A stretch of DNA of 12,612 bases. Source: JANLQX01 sp031406385. GTDB taxonomy: Bacteria; Actinomycetota; Acidimicrobiia; Acidimicrobiales; JANYDT01. Shown here piece after piece: positions 1-6,556 of the stretch; the stretch's first letter is position 1; each line of letters starts with the position of its first letter. A program made the position numbers and the translations under genes. The notes beneath the pieces were generated by a model. That model made no database searches. It saw nothing but the letters and a program-made list of their open reading frames with translations, and was not told the DNA's origin. The stretch covers positions 1 through 12,612 of the forward strand of contig JANOHI010000193.1 of NCBI GenBank assembly GCA_031406385.1, in the 5' to 3' direction.

Positions 1-1536
1 AAGGGCATCGTCGACTTCGACGACCTGCTCGTCATGTGCGTGCGGGCGATGGAGTCCGACCGGGAGTTCGCCGTGCGGCAGCGGTGGCGGTTCCGCCACC
101 TCTTCGTCGACGAGTTCCAAGATGTCAACCCGGCACAGTCCCGCCTGCTCGACGCCTGGCTCGGTCTGGGTGCATCCGGCGACACGATTGCCTCTGATGC
201 CCTCGACCTTTGCGTAGTCGGCGACCCGAATCAGGCGATCTACGCATGGAACGGAGCTGACCCGGCATTTCTCACGGGCTTTCGCGAGCGGTTTGCACAG
301 GCCGAGGTCGTCCGCCTGGAAGACAACTACCGGTCGTCACCGGAGATCCTCACCGTCGCCGACGCCGTCCTCGGGCTGGCCCCGCGAGACACCCGCGCCC
401 TGCGCGCCAACCGGGCGTCGGGGATCGTCCCCGTCATCACGTCGTTCGCCAGCGATATCGACGAGGCCAAGGGCATTGCCCGGGTGCTCCGTGACCGCCA
501 CTCGTCGCAGACCCCCTGGTCCCACATGGCCATCCTTACCCGCACCAACGCCCAGAGCGTGCTGTTCGAAGAGGCGCTCCGTGCTGTGGGGATCCCGCAC
601 CGGGTCAAAGATCGCGGCGCCTTCTTGAACCAGTCCGACGTGAAAGGCGCGCTCGCCCAGCTTCGTCGTGCCCCGGCCATGGTGGTCTTCATTTCCCGCC
701 TGGCCGATCTCGAGGAGATGGCCCGCGATGCGACGGAGACCGGAGTCGTCGGTCCCGAAGGCGTGAACGAGCGAGCAGCGAACCTCGAGGGCCTTGTCCG
801 TCTCGGTGCGGAATACGTCTCGCTCGATCCGACCGGCACCACCGAGGGATTCCTGTCCTGGATCGCCGCCACGATCACCTCGCGTGCCGACGAGCCCGAT
901 CGTCATGCCGACGTCGTCGAACTCACCACGTTCCACAGGTCCAAGGGCCTCGAATGGCCAATCGTCGTGCTTGCCGGATTGGAGAGAGGCTACGTTCCGA
1001 TCGGTCAGGCCGACAATCAGGATGCGTGGGACGAGGAACGCCGCCTGCTCTACGTCGCGATCACGCGCGCCGAACGCGAACTCCACATCACGTGGGCAAA
1101 GTCGCGCACCTTCGGCAGTCGCACTACGAACCGCACCGAGTCGCCCTACCTCGCCAACGTCACGGCGGCCATCTCATCGATCGAGGATCCCGGCCGGGGC
1201 GACTGGAAGACCTTGCTCCGAGCGCAGCGCGAGCGGCTCGCTGCGGCGAAAGCGGCGGGAGTGCCAGGCATTCGCGGCACAAAGAACGCACTGGTCGAGC
1301 TTGGGGCGAATGCCGACCCGAAGGTGCTCGAGGCACTGAAGAAATGGCGGGCCGGCAAGGCCCGACAGACCGGGGTTCCTGCGTTCGTCATCTGCCACGA
1401 CACCACGCTTGCGGCGATGGCCGAGGCCAATCCGCAGCAGCGCCGCGACTTGCTGCTCGTCCCCGGCATGGGCCCGGTGAAGATCGAGCGCTACGGCGAC
1501 GACATCATCGCCGTCATCCAAGCCGCGGCCAGCTGA
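1..1536 (+). CDS. uvrD2: UvrD2-like superfamily 1 DNA helicase, C-terminal part (5' end outside window)
   Basis: ATP-dependent 3'-5' DNA helicase of the UvrD/PcrA/Rep family, acting in DNA repair or replication. The frame is open from base 1, so the N-terminus with Walker A lies outside; 511 codons are visible. Seen in order: DFDDLL (about base 13), the DEFQD Walker B motif (about 107), GDPNQAIYAWNG (about 219), DNYRSSPEIL (about 322), TTFHRSKGLEWP (about 925) and RRLLYVAITRAERE (about 1039), which are helicase motifs II to VI. After the helicase core, about 1200-1530 encodes an HRDC-like domain ending in LLLVPGMGPVKIERYG. A UvrD-type core plus C-terminal HRDC is the arrangement of mycobacterial UvrD2. 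That protein also carries a tetracysteine motif between core and HRDC; I see no cysteines in that linker. The gene is convergent with DUF2505. Family assignment is firm; the UvrD2 subtype rests on the HRDC tail. Confidence 0.93.
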   Translation, partial: KGIVDFDDLLVMCVRAMESDREFAVRQRWRFRHLFVDEFQDVNPAQSRLLDAWLGLGASGDTIASDALDLCVVGDPNQAIYAWNGADPAFLTGFRERFAQAEVVRLEDNYRSSPEILTVADAVLGLAPRDTRALRANRASGIVPVITSFASDIDEAKGIARVLRDRHSSQTPWSHMAILTRTNAQSVLFEEALRAVGIPHRVKDRGAFLNQSDVKGALAQLRRAPAMVVFISRLADLEEMARDATETGVVGPEGVNERAANLEGLVRLGAEYVSLDPTGTTEGFLSWIAATITSRADEPDRHADVVELTTFHRSKGLEWPIVVLAGLERGYVPIGQADNQDAWDEERRLLYVAITRAERELHITWAKSRTFGSRTTNRTESPYLANVTAAISSIEDPGRGDWKTLLRAQRERLAAAKAAGVPGIRGTKNALVELGANADPKVLEALKKWRAGKARQTGVPAFVICHDTTLAAMAEANPQQRRDLLLVPGMGPVKIERYGDDIIAVIQAAAS

Positions 1537-1540
1537 CGAC

Positions 1541-1611
1541 GGCTCACGTCGTTGGGTCGGCTCACGTCTCAAAAATGCACAAATCCCGACCCAACGCGAG
1601 GAGCTGACCCA
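1541..1611. terminator. Repeat-rich convergent intergenic region; candidate bidirectional terminator or REP-like element
   Basis: The gap between uvrD2 (+) and the DUF2505 gene (-) holds a perfect 10-base direct repeat GGCTCACGTC (1541-1550 and 1559-1568) and a perfect 11-base inverted repeat, CGTTGGGTCGG (1550-1560) with CCGACCCAACG (1586-1596), separated by 25 bases containing AAAAA. A second possible right arm, GAGCTGACCC (1601-1610), matches the complement of 1554-1563 at 9 of 10 bases. Position between converging genes fits a two-way terminator; the several overlapping arms also fit a dispersed palindromic element. No T-run follows either arm. Confidence 0.5.
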
Positions 1612-1639
1612 GGAGTACGCCTCCGACCGGCGACGCCGG

Positions 1640-2143
1640 TCACGCCGTGTCGGCGACCCAGCGTTCGAGCAGCGGAGGCTCTTGCGCGAGACGCTCGCGA
1701 AGTCCACTCACGATGGCCTTCTCCACCTGTCCGCCGACAAACGGCACCGGTGAGTTGACCTTGAGTTCACCGTCGATGACCCGGCTCGTCAGACCGAGGC
1801 GCTCCACCAGTTGCCAGGTGCCTCGACACGTGAAGAACGACGCGTAATGCGTCGGTGTCATCGTGAACACCGCCGTCCAACTCGACGCGTCGATCGTCGT
1901 CTCCTCGATCCAGCTGAGTTTGGCCGGGTCGATCACCCGCCGAGCGATGCTGGGGAGCGAACCCCCGAAGCGGTACTCAAGTTCCAAGTGGGTGGCACTG
2001 CCGACGACTCGGTGGCTGCGGACCTCCGGGCGCCCGATGTCAGGGAGCTCCGCCATCGCCATGGTCAGATAGTCAACGCTGCTGAGTGCTCGTCCCACGT
2101 CGGCCGCTGCCACCCGAAAACGCTGCTCGATCCGAAACCGCAT
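1640..2143 (-). CDS. DUF2505 family protein, SRPBCC-like (167 aa)
   Basis: Function unknown. The pattern resembles actinobacterial DUF2505 proteins, which look like members of the START/SRPBCC ligand-binding fold: an N-terminal strand MRFRIEQRFRVAAADVGRAL, a middle region of alternating strands (LELEYRFGG, ARRVIDP, SSWTAVFTMTP), and a C-terminal block GELKVNSPVPFVGGQVEKAI followed by a helix with LAQEPPLLERWV. The last block, a conserved strand then GG.vEk and a long helix ending near a Trp, is the family's recognisable signature as I recall it. No signal peptide or membrane segment is seen. I chose the ATG at 2143 because it begins the first strand and gives the family's usual size of about 160 residues. 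An in-frame ATG at 2188 is possible (AGAGGA lies 11 bases upstream) and would add 15 non-conserved-looking residues. The gene is convergent with uvrD2 and divergent from the CDGSH gene. Confidence 0.75.
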   Translation of the reverse strand: MRFRIEQRFRVAAADVGRALSSVDYLTMAMAELPDIGRPEVRSHRVVGSATHLELEYRFGGSLPSIARRVIDPAKLSWIEETTIDASSWTAVFTMTPTHYASFFTCRGTWQLVERLGLTSRVIDGELKVNSPVPFVGGQVEKAIVSGLRERLAQEPPLLERWVADTA

Positions 2144-2195
2144 CGCCGACAAGCTATCGGGCGCCCGAGGTCCTTGACCGTAGTGCATTTCGCAA

Positions 2196-2271
2196 AAGTT
2201 CCTCTCACGTCGAAATGCTCTGATTCCTTGTGCTTCGTGCACTGTCAGAAGGATCGACGTGAAAGGAACTT
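2196..2271. promoter_or_regulatory. Near-perfect 18-base inverted repeat in divergent promoter region
   Basis: Left arm 2196-2213 (AAGTTCCTCTCACGTCGA) and right arm 2254-2271 (TCGACGTGAAAGGAACTT) match as reverse complements at 17 of 18 positions, with 40 bases between. The pair lies between the divergent DUF2505 (-) and CDGSH (+) genes. Widely spaced inverted copies suggest two binding sites for one regulator, one per promoter, rather than a hairpin. If DUF2505 starts at 2188, the left arm also holds its ribosome-binding site (AGAGGA on the minus strand). Promoter hexamers are not convincing. Confidence 0.5.
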
Positions 2272-2315
2272 CCGACTCACTGCACTAGAGAGCCGTTTGC
2301 GTCTACGTTTCGTCA

Positions 2316-2534
2316 ATGTCCACTCCCGAAGCTCCCGCCACCCCGCCGACCGGCGTCACCATCACGCTGCGCCCGAACGGCCCGATGCTCGTGCAGGGCG
2401 ATGTGACCGTCATTGGAACAGACGGAAACGAGCTCGAACGCGGCGGGCGCGTGGCCTTCTGCCGCTGCGGCGCAAGCAACACCAAGCCATTCTGCGACCG
2501 ATCCCACATGGCAAACGGGTTCGTCGCTCCGTAG
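2316..2534 (+). CDS. CDGSH-type [2Fe-2S] iron-sulfur protein (72 aa)
   Basis: Small soluble protein binding one 2Fe-2S cluster with three cysteines and one histidine, as in mitoNEET-type CDGSH domains; likely electron transfer or redox sensing, with partners unknown. The motif is complete: Cys49-R-Cys51-G-A-S-N-T-K-P-F-Cys60-D-R-S-His64. The canonical Gly of CDGSH is Arg62 here. The first 45 residues are a Pro/Thr-rich start and two likely strands (GVTITLRPNGPMLVQGDVTV). There is no membrane anchor, and the 72-residue length is normal for bacterial single-domain members. It is divergent from DUF2505 and lies 71 bases before the SDR gene. No clear Shine-Dalgarno sequence precedes the ATG, so leaderless or weak initiation is possible. 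The identification rests on the exact ligand spacing. Confidence 0.92.
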   Translation: MSTPEAPATPPTGVTITLRPNGPMLVQGDVTVIGTDGNELERGGRVAFCRCGASNTKPFCDRSHMANGFVAP

Positions 2535-2565
2535 GGTCTGCCGTCGATGGCGGGCACGCCGACGG

Positions 2566-2594
2566 TAGAGTCGTGTCCCGTGTCTGCAGACGGG
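2566..2594 (+). promoter_or_regulatory. Candidate promoter -10 box and palindromic operator before the SDR operon
   Basis: TAGAGT at 2566-2571 fits an actinobacterial TAnnnT -10 box, but no good -35 lies 16-18 bases upstream. Just downstream, around where transcription would start, is the perfect 10-base palindrome GTCTGCAGAC (2582-2591), which can also be read as CCCGT (2577-2581) and ACGGG (2590-2594) around 8 bases. The SDR start codon follows 12 bases after the palindrome. The site is well placed to be a repressor operator for the sugar operon; this is inference from position and symmetry. Confidence 0.35.
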
Positions 2595-2605
2595 TGCGTG
2601 AATTG

Positions 2606-3319
2606 ATGTCGATCAACGATTTCGCGATGGAGTTCTTCGGGCTCCGCGGGAAGAACGCCATCGTGACCGGCGGGAACAGCGGTCTTGGGCAGGCGTTCGC
2701 GCTTGCCCTCGCCAAGGGTGGGGCGAACGTCTTTGTGCCGAGCATCATCGATGACGACGGCCGAACGCGTGAGCTGATCGAGGGGGCGGGCGCCGAGTAC
2801 GAGTTCCTCTCGGCCGACATCACGGTGCCCAGCACGCCCAAGCAGATCGTCGACGCGTGTGTCGGTCGGTTCGGTTCGATCGACATCCTGATCAACAGCG
2901 CTGGCGTGTGCCCGATGGCCGAGGTGCTGGACTTCGGCCGTCCCCAGTGGGACGCAACAGTGCAGGTGAACCTGACCGCAGCATTCGAGATGAGCTTCGA
3001 GGCTGCGCAGCGAATGGTCCCGCAGCGGAGCGGGAAGATCATCAACATCTGTTCGATGTTCAGCTTCCTCGGCGGACGCCTGTCGCCGGCTTACTCGGCC
3101 ACCAAACACGGCATCGCCCCGGGCTATTACGCCACGGCGATCACGACGAACACCAGAAGCAACCCGGTGACCAATCAGCGTGTGCTTGATCACATTCCGG
3201 CGGGCCGATGGGGAGAGCCGATGGACCTCATGGGTACCGTCGTGTTCCTAGCGAGCCGAGCATCGGACTACGTGAACGGCCACGTGCTCTGTGTCGACGG
3301 CGGCTACCTCGTCCGCTAG
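2606..3319 (+). CDS. SDR-family oxidoreductase with internal in-frame deletion (237 aa)
   Basis: NAD(P)-dependent classical short-chain dehydrogenase, resembling sugar/polyol dehydrogenases of the gluconate 5-dehydrogenase/KduD type. Seen: cofactor motif TGGNSGLG (residues 21-28), INSAG, catalytic Ser150, and Y163-S-A-T-K167. The C-terminus is typical (RWGEPMDLMGTVVFLAS, then VNGHVLCVDGGYL). Directly after YSATKHGIA the sequence jumps to PGYYATAITTN. Family members normally have about 20 more residues here (the rest of helix F and the strand with a VN-x-IAPG motif). The total of 237 residues against the usual 250-260 agrees with this loss. The missing part belongs to the fold core and subunit interface, so activity is doubtful. 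The ATG at 2606 was chosen because the upstream open frame runs antisense to DUF2505; ATG 2627 is an alternative. It is first in an operon, with the FGGY kinase start 28 bases after its stop. Confidence 0.88.
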   Translation: MSINDFAMEFFGLRGKNAIVTGGNSGLGQAFALALAKGGANVFVPSIIDDDGRTRELIEGAGAEYEFLSADITVPSTPKQIVDACVGRFGSIDILINSAGVCPMAEVLDFGRPQWDATVQVNLTAAFEMSFEAAQRMVPQRSGKIINICSMFSFLGGRLSPAYSATKHGIAPGYYATAITTNTRSNPVTNQRVLDHIPAGRWGEPMDLMGTVVFLASRASDYVNGHVLCVDGGYLVR

Positions 3320-3347
3320 GACGGGTGCGGCCGAGACAGCTCTGCGC

Positions 3348-4808
3348 ATGGACGGCCCGTTTCTCATCGGTGTGGATTGCGGCACGCAGAGCGCAAAGGT
3401 GGTGATCTTCGACGCCGCCGGGAACGTTGCGGCCCGTGGTGATCAGCCGCTGCGAGCGATGCTCCGCCCGCGTCACGGGGTGGTCGTGCACCCCGAGGAT
3501 GATCTCTGGGACGCGATTTCCGTCGCCAGTCGGGCCGCGCTGTCACGCTTCACCGGCGACCGCGATGAGATCGTCGGGGTCGGGATCTGTCCCATCCGCT
3601 GCAACAAGGCATTCCTCAAGGCGGATGGTTCGCTGGTCGAACCGGTCATCAGCTGGATGGACGACCGCGCCTACCAGCCCTATATGCCGAGCGACCCCTC
3701 CACGGCCTACGCCACCACGTCATCGGGCTACGTCTCGCATCGATTCACCGGTGAGTTCAAGGACACCGCGGCAAACAACATCGAAATGCAGTGGCCGATC
3801 GACACCGACACGTGGCAGTGGAGTGACGATCCGTCGGTCTTCGAACGATTCGGCGTGATGCGCGAGATGCTCGTGACCCTGCAGATGCCCGGCGACGTGA
3901 TCGGTCCGGTCACCGCTGAGGCTGCCCTCGCCACGGGGATACCGGTCGGCATTCCCGTTGTCGGTACCGCCAACGACAAGGCGGTGGAGATGCTCGGGGC
4001 CGGCCCGCTCGGGCCGGGCACCGCACTCATCTCCCTCGGCACCTACATCGCTGCGATGGTGCCGGGAACGGTTCGTTACCCGAATCCGCAGACCTTCTGG
4101 ACGAACTTTGCCGCTGTCCCGAATCGCTACATCTACGAGAGCAACGGCGTGCGCCGGGGGATGTGGACGCTCACGTGGTTCCTCGATCTGCTCGGCGCAG
4201 AGCTCGCCGACCGTGCGGCGTCCGTCGGCGTTTCCCGCGAGGAGCTACTCGAACGAGAGGCACGTGATGTTCCTGCCGGGAGCGATGGCTTGATGACGGT
4301 GCTCGACTGGTTGGCCCCAACGGACCACCCGGCACGGAAAGGCTCGATGCTGGGCTTCGACGCACGCCACACCCGGGGGCACATCTACCGGTCGATCCTC
4401 GAGGCGATCGCACTCACGATGAAGTCCAACGTGGACGCCATGTGCGGCGAGCTCGAGATCATGCTCGACGAGATCGTGGTCTCCGGCGGCGGTTCGCACA
4501 GTCCACTCTTTATGCAGATCTTCGCCGATGTGTTCGGTATTCCTGCGGCCCGGAGCACCGGACCGAGCGGAGCCAGTCTCGGTGCCGCGATCTGTGCTGC
4601 GGCCGCAACCGGCGTGTACCCCGACATCGAAACCGCTGCGGCCGCGATGGCCAGCGGCCGTGCGGTGTTCACTCCCGACATGGCCAGCTTCGGCGTCTAC
4701 AGCCGGATGAACGAGACTGTGTACCAAGACATCCGCTCGGCCACCGACGCGCTGTACGGGCGCGCGTACCCGATCTTCCACACCGTCGATCAACCAACCA
4801 CCCTCTAG
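3348..4808 (+). CDS. FGGY-family carbohydrate kinase (486 aa)
   Basis: ATP-dependent sugar or polyol kinase of the xylulokinase/glycerol kinase superfamily, cytoplasmic. Seen: N-terminal ATPase motif IGVDCGTQSAK (residues 7-17), substrate-side motif WMDDR (103-107), probable catalytic base Asp210 in GTANDKAVEML, the second phosphate motif GTALISLGTY, and the adenosine motif VSGGGSHSPLF (Gly380-382) followed by GPSGASLGAAICAA. The segment between WMDDR and the SGYVSHRFTGE helix is shorter than in E. coli XylB; I take this as a subfamily trait because the flanking motifs are smooth. ATG 3348 was chosen because the upstream ATG at 3291 would overlap the SDR by 29 bases and add a tail with no family features. 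The gene sits between the SDR and FAD oxidase genes, with 28 and 10 base gaps. The substrate cannot be decided from sequence. Confidence 0.93.
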   Translation: MDGPFLIGVDCGTQSAKVVIFDAAGNVAARGDQPLRAMLRPRHGVVVHPEDDLWDAISVASRAALSRFTGDRDEIVGVGICPIRCNKAFLKADGSLVEPVISWMDDRAYQPYMPSDPSTAYATTSSGYVSHRFTGEFKDTAANNIEMQWPIDTDTWQWSDDPSVFERFGVMREMLVTLQMPGDVIGPVTAEAALATGIPVGIPVVGTANDKAVEMLGAGPLGPGTALISLGTYIAAMVPGTVRYPNPQTFWTNFAAVPNRYIYESNGVRRGMWTLTWFLDLLGAELADRAASVGVSREELLEREARDVPAGSDGLMTVLDWLAPTDHPARKGSMLGFDARHTRGHIYRSILEAIALTMKSNVDAMCGELEIMLDEIVVSGGGSHSPLFMQIFADVFGIPAARSTGPSGASLGAAICAAAATGVYPDIETAAAAMASGRAVFTPDMASFGVYSRMNETVYQDIRSATDALYGRAYPIFHTVDQPTTL

Positions 4809-4818
4809 GAACGTCACC

Positions 4819-6264
4819 ATGCCGCTCTCACGCGAAGCCATCGTCAAGCACCTTCAGAACATCCTCACGCCCGAGCAGGTCATCACCGACGAGCAGGTGC
4901 TCAAAGAACGCAGCATCGACAACTTCCGCAAACTGCAGAGCATCTTCCAGGTGTTCACCATGGAGATTCCGGCGGCGGTCGTGATGGTGCGCAGCACCGC
5001 TGAGGCTTCGGCAGTGCTGGCCTTCGCCAACGAACATCGCGTGAACGTCGTGGCCCGCACCGGAGGCACGGCGACCGAAGGTGGCCTGGAGACGGAGGTC
5101 GTGAATTCGATCGTCCTCGACGGCTCGCTCATGAACGAGATCGTGCAAATCGACGCTTACAATATGCAAGCCACAGCCCAGTGTGGCGTGGCGCTGCAAC
5201 TCCTCGAGGATCAGGCTCGGGCAGTTGGATTGACCACCGGTCACTCGCCGCAGTCCAAGCCGATCGCCAGCATGGGTGGCCTCGTCGCCACCCGCAGTAT
5301 CGGCCAGTTCTCCACGCTCTACGGCGGGATCGAAGACATGGTCGTCGGCTGCGAAGTGGTCTTCCCCGGCGGGCACATTTCGCGGATCAAGAACATCCCG
5401 CGTCGGGCTGCCGGTCCCGATATCCGCCACATCGTTATCGGCAACGAAGGTGCGCTTTGTTTCATCTCCGAGGTCACGGTGAAGCTGTTCCCGTACATGC
5501 CGGAGAACAACACGTTCCTCGGGTGGACGCTCAAAGACATGACGCTCGGCTTCGAGATTCTCCGTGAGGTCATGGTGGCCGGGTACCGGCCGTCGGTCGC
5601 CCGCCTCTACGACCCCGAAGACGGCCAACTTCACTTCTCGCACTTTGCCGCACCCGATGATTGCATCGTGTTGTTCATGGCCGAGGGCAATCCCGGTATC
5701 GCCAAGGCTACGGCAGAAGGGATCGCCGAGATCGTGGCGAAACATCGGCAGTGCAAGTCCGTTGACAGCGCGTTGATCTCCGAGTGGTTCGATGATCTCG
5801 TGTGGGGGCCCGACAAGGTGACCCGCGAGGACGATCGCATTCGCACCACTCGCAACGTGAATCGCACGACTGAGATCTCCGCCGATTGGAGTTCGATCAA
5901 CGACATCTATGAGGCCGTTCTCCCCCGCATTCGAGCCGAGATCCGCGGTATCACCCTCCTCGGTGGGCACTCTTCGCACAGCTACATCAACGGCACCAAC
6001 ATGTACTTCAACTACTTCTATGACCTCATCGACTGTGCGCCGGAAGACGAGAACGACAAGTACTACCTGCCGATCATCAAGATCATCTGCGAGGAGACGC
6101 TGCGCTTCGGGGGCTCGATCGTCCACCACCACGGCATCGGCAAGTCCCGCTCGCGCTGGGTCAAGGAGGAGTACGGCTCGTCATACTCGATGCTCGAAAC
6201 GCTCAAGCGGGCCTTCGATCCCAACAGCATCATGAACATGGGAACGATCATCCCCCGCACGTAG
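4819..6264 (+). CDS. FAD-binding oxidoreductase, alkyl-DHAP synthase/GlcD-like (481 aa)
   Basis: Flavoenzyme of the PCMH (vanillyl-alcohol oxidase) superfamily, FAD_binding_4 plus FAD-oxidase_C type. Seen: the FAD pyrophosphate loop ARTGGTATEGG (residues 79-89), SMGGLVATRS and YGGIEDMVVG (151-177), the family's second FAD contact region, then a C-terminal cap with HHHGIGKSR (His436-438) and FDPNSIMNMG. The HHHGIG motif and the IASMGGLVATRS...YGGIEDMV spacing are closer to alkyldihydroxyacetonephosphate synthase than to glycolate oxidase GlcD. No peroxisomal or export signal is seen; probably cytoplasmic. An AGGAA Shine-Dalgarno sequence (4807-4811) overlaps the kinase stop codon, suggesting coupled translation. 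It is the last gene of the SDR-kinase-oxidase cluster. The reaction is not evident; ether-lipid synthesis is not supported by these neighbours, so oxidation of a sugar acid or polyol phosphate is more plausible (inference). Confidence 0.9.
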   Translation: MPLSREAIVKHLQNILTPEQVITDEQVLKERSIDNFRKLQSIFQVFTMEIPAAVVMVRSTAEASAVLAFANEHRVNVVARTGGTATEGGLETEVVNSIVLDGSLMNEIVQIDAYNMQATAQCGVALQLLEDQARAVGLTTGHSPQSKPIASMGGLVATRSIGQFSTLYGGIEDMVVGCEVVFPGGHISRIKNIPRRAAGPDIRHIVIGNEGALCFISEVTVKLFPYMPENNTFLGWTLKDMTLGFEILREVMVAGYRPSVARLYDPEDGQLHFSHFAAPDDCIVLFMAEGNPGIAKATAEGIAEIVAKHRQCKSVDSALISEWFDDLVWGPDKVTREDDRIRTTRNVNRTTEISADWSSINDIYEAVLPRIRAEIRGITLLGGHSSHSYINGTNMYFNYFYDLIDCAPEDENDKYYLPIIKIICEETLRFGGSIVHHHGIGKSRSRWVKEEYGSSYSMLETLKRAFDPNSIMNMGTIIPRT

Positions 6265-6305
6265 CCGGATGCAGCAGGAGTCCCGGCGATTCGCGGTAGT
6301 CCGCG
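6264..6305 (+). terminator. Weak tandem hairpins after the sugar operon
   Basis: Two short stems follow the oxidase stop: GCCGG (6264-6268) with CCGGC (6283-6287), and CGCGG (6292-6296) with CCGCG (6301-6305) around a TAGT loop. There is no T-run. They may end the operon transcript, but 5-bp stems are common at this GC content. Confidence 0.25.
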
Positions 6306-6335
6306 TGGCGGCGGCAATGGAGATATCCGGCAGGA

Positions 6336-6532
6336 GTAAGCAAGACATCCGTAGAAGTTGATAGAGATATCGCAGAACAAGCTGCTGCCATTCTCGGCAC
6401 AACGACGCTGCGGGACACGATCCACGCGTCATTGCTTTAGATCGTGAACGCCAACGACGCCGACTTCCAATTGGTTGCCGAGGTGAGCGACCTGTCTCAG
6501 CAGTGGTTGTCCCAAAGGGCACGGCAGACTGA
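6336..6532 (+). pseudogene. Degenerate vapBC toxin-antitoxin remnant
   Basis: Frame from 6336 reads V-SKTSVEVDRDIAEQAAAILG then TTTLRDTIHASLL, a clear VapB-type antitoxin N-terminus (short strand plus helix-turn segment). The first codon is GTA where GTG would be expected, and no other in-frame start exists. A TAG at 6438-6440 replaces what is usually Glu (GAG) in the LLEIVNA stretch. The same frame then reads NDADFQLVAEVSDLSQQW, which matches the C-terminal end of VapC toxins (…YDADFDLIAEVT…QW), so the end of VapB and nearly all of VapC are missing, with the junction near 6447-6458. After QQW, a one-base loss shifts the frame; the expected VVPKGTAD and stop TGA (6530-6532) are still readable in the next frame. 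Four independent lesions make it non-functional. The family patterns are recalled knowledge; the lesions are seen directly. Confidence 0.82.
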
Positions 6533-6556
6533 ATCTCCGCCTTGCGGTCACTTCGC

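Noticed and set aside
1811..2605. Long open frame running into the SDR from upstream on the + strand
   Set aside because: It is antisense to the DUF2505 gene and overlaps the CDGSH gene in another frame; its Arg/His-rich translation has no family features, and the SDR fold begins at 2606-2627.
3654..3730. Possible second deletion, in the FGGY kinase between WMDDR and the RFTGE helix
   Set aside because: The segment is short relative to E. coli XylB, but flanking motifs join smoothly and I recall a kinase subfamily with this short linker. Without an alignment I treat it as a subfamily trait.
4828..6132. 434-codon open frame on the minus strand
   Set aside because: It lies wholly antisense to the FAD oxidase, whose motifs are unambiguous; the Asp/His/Val-rich translation is typical of a high-GC shadow frame.
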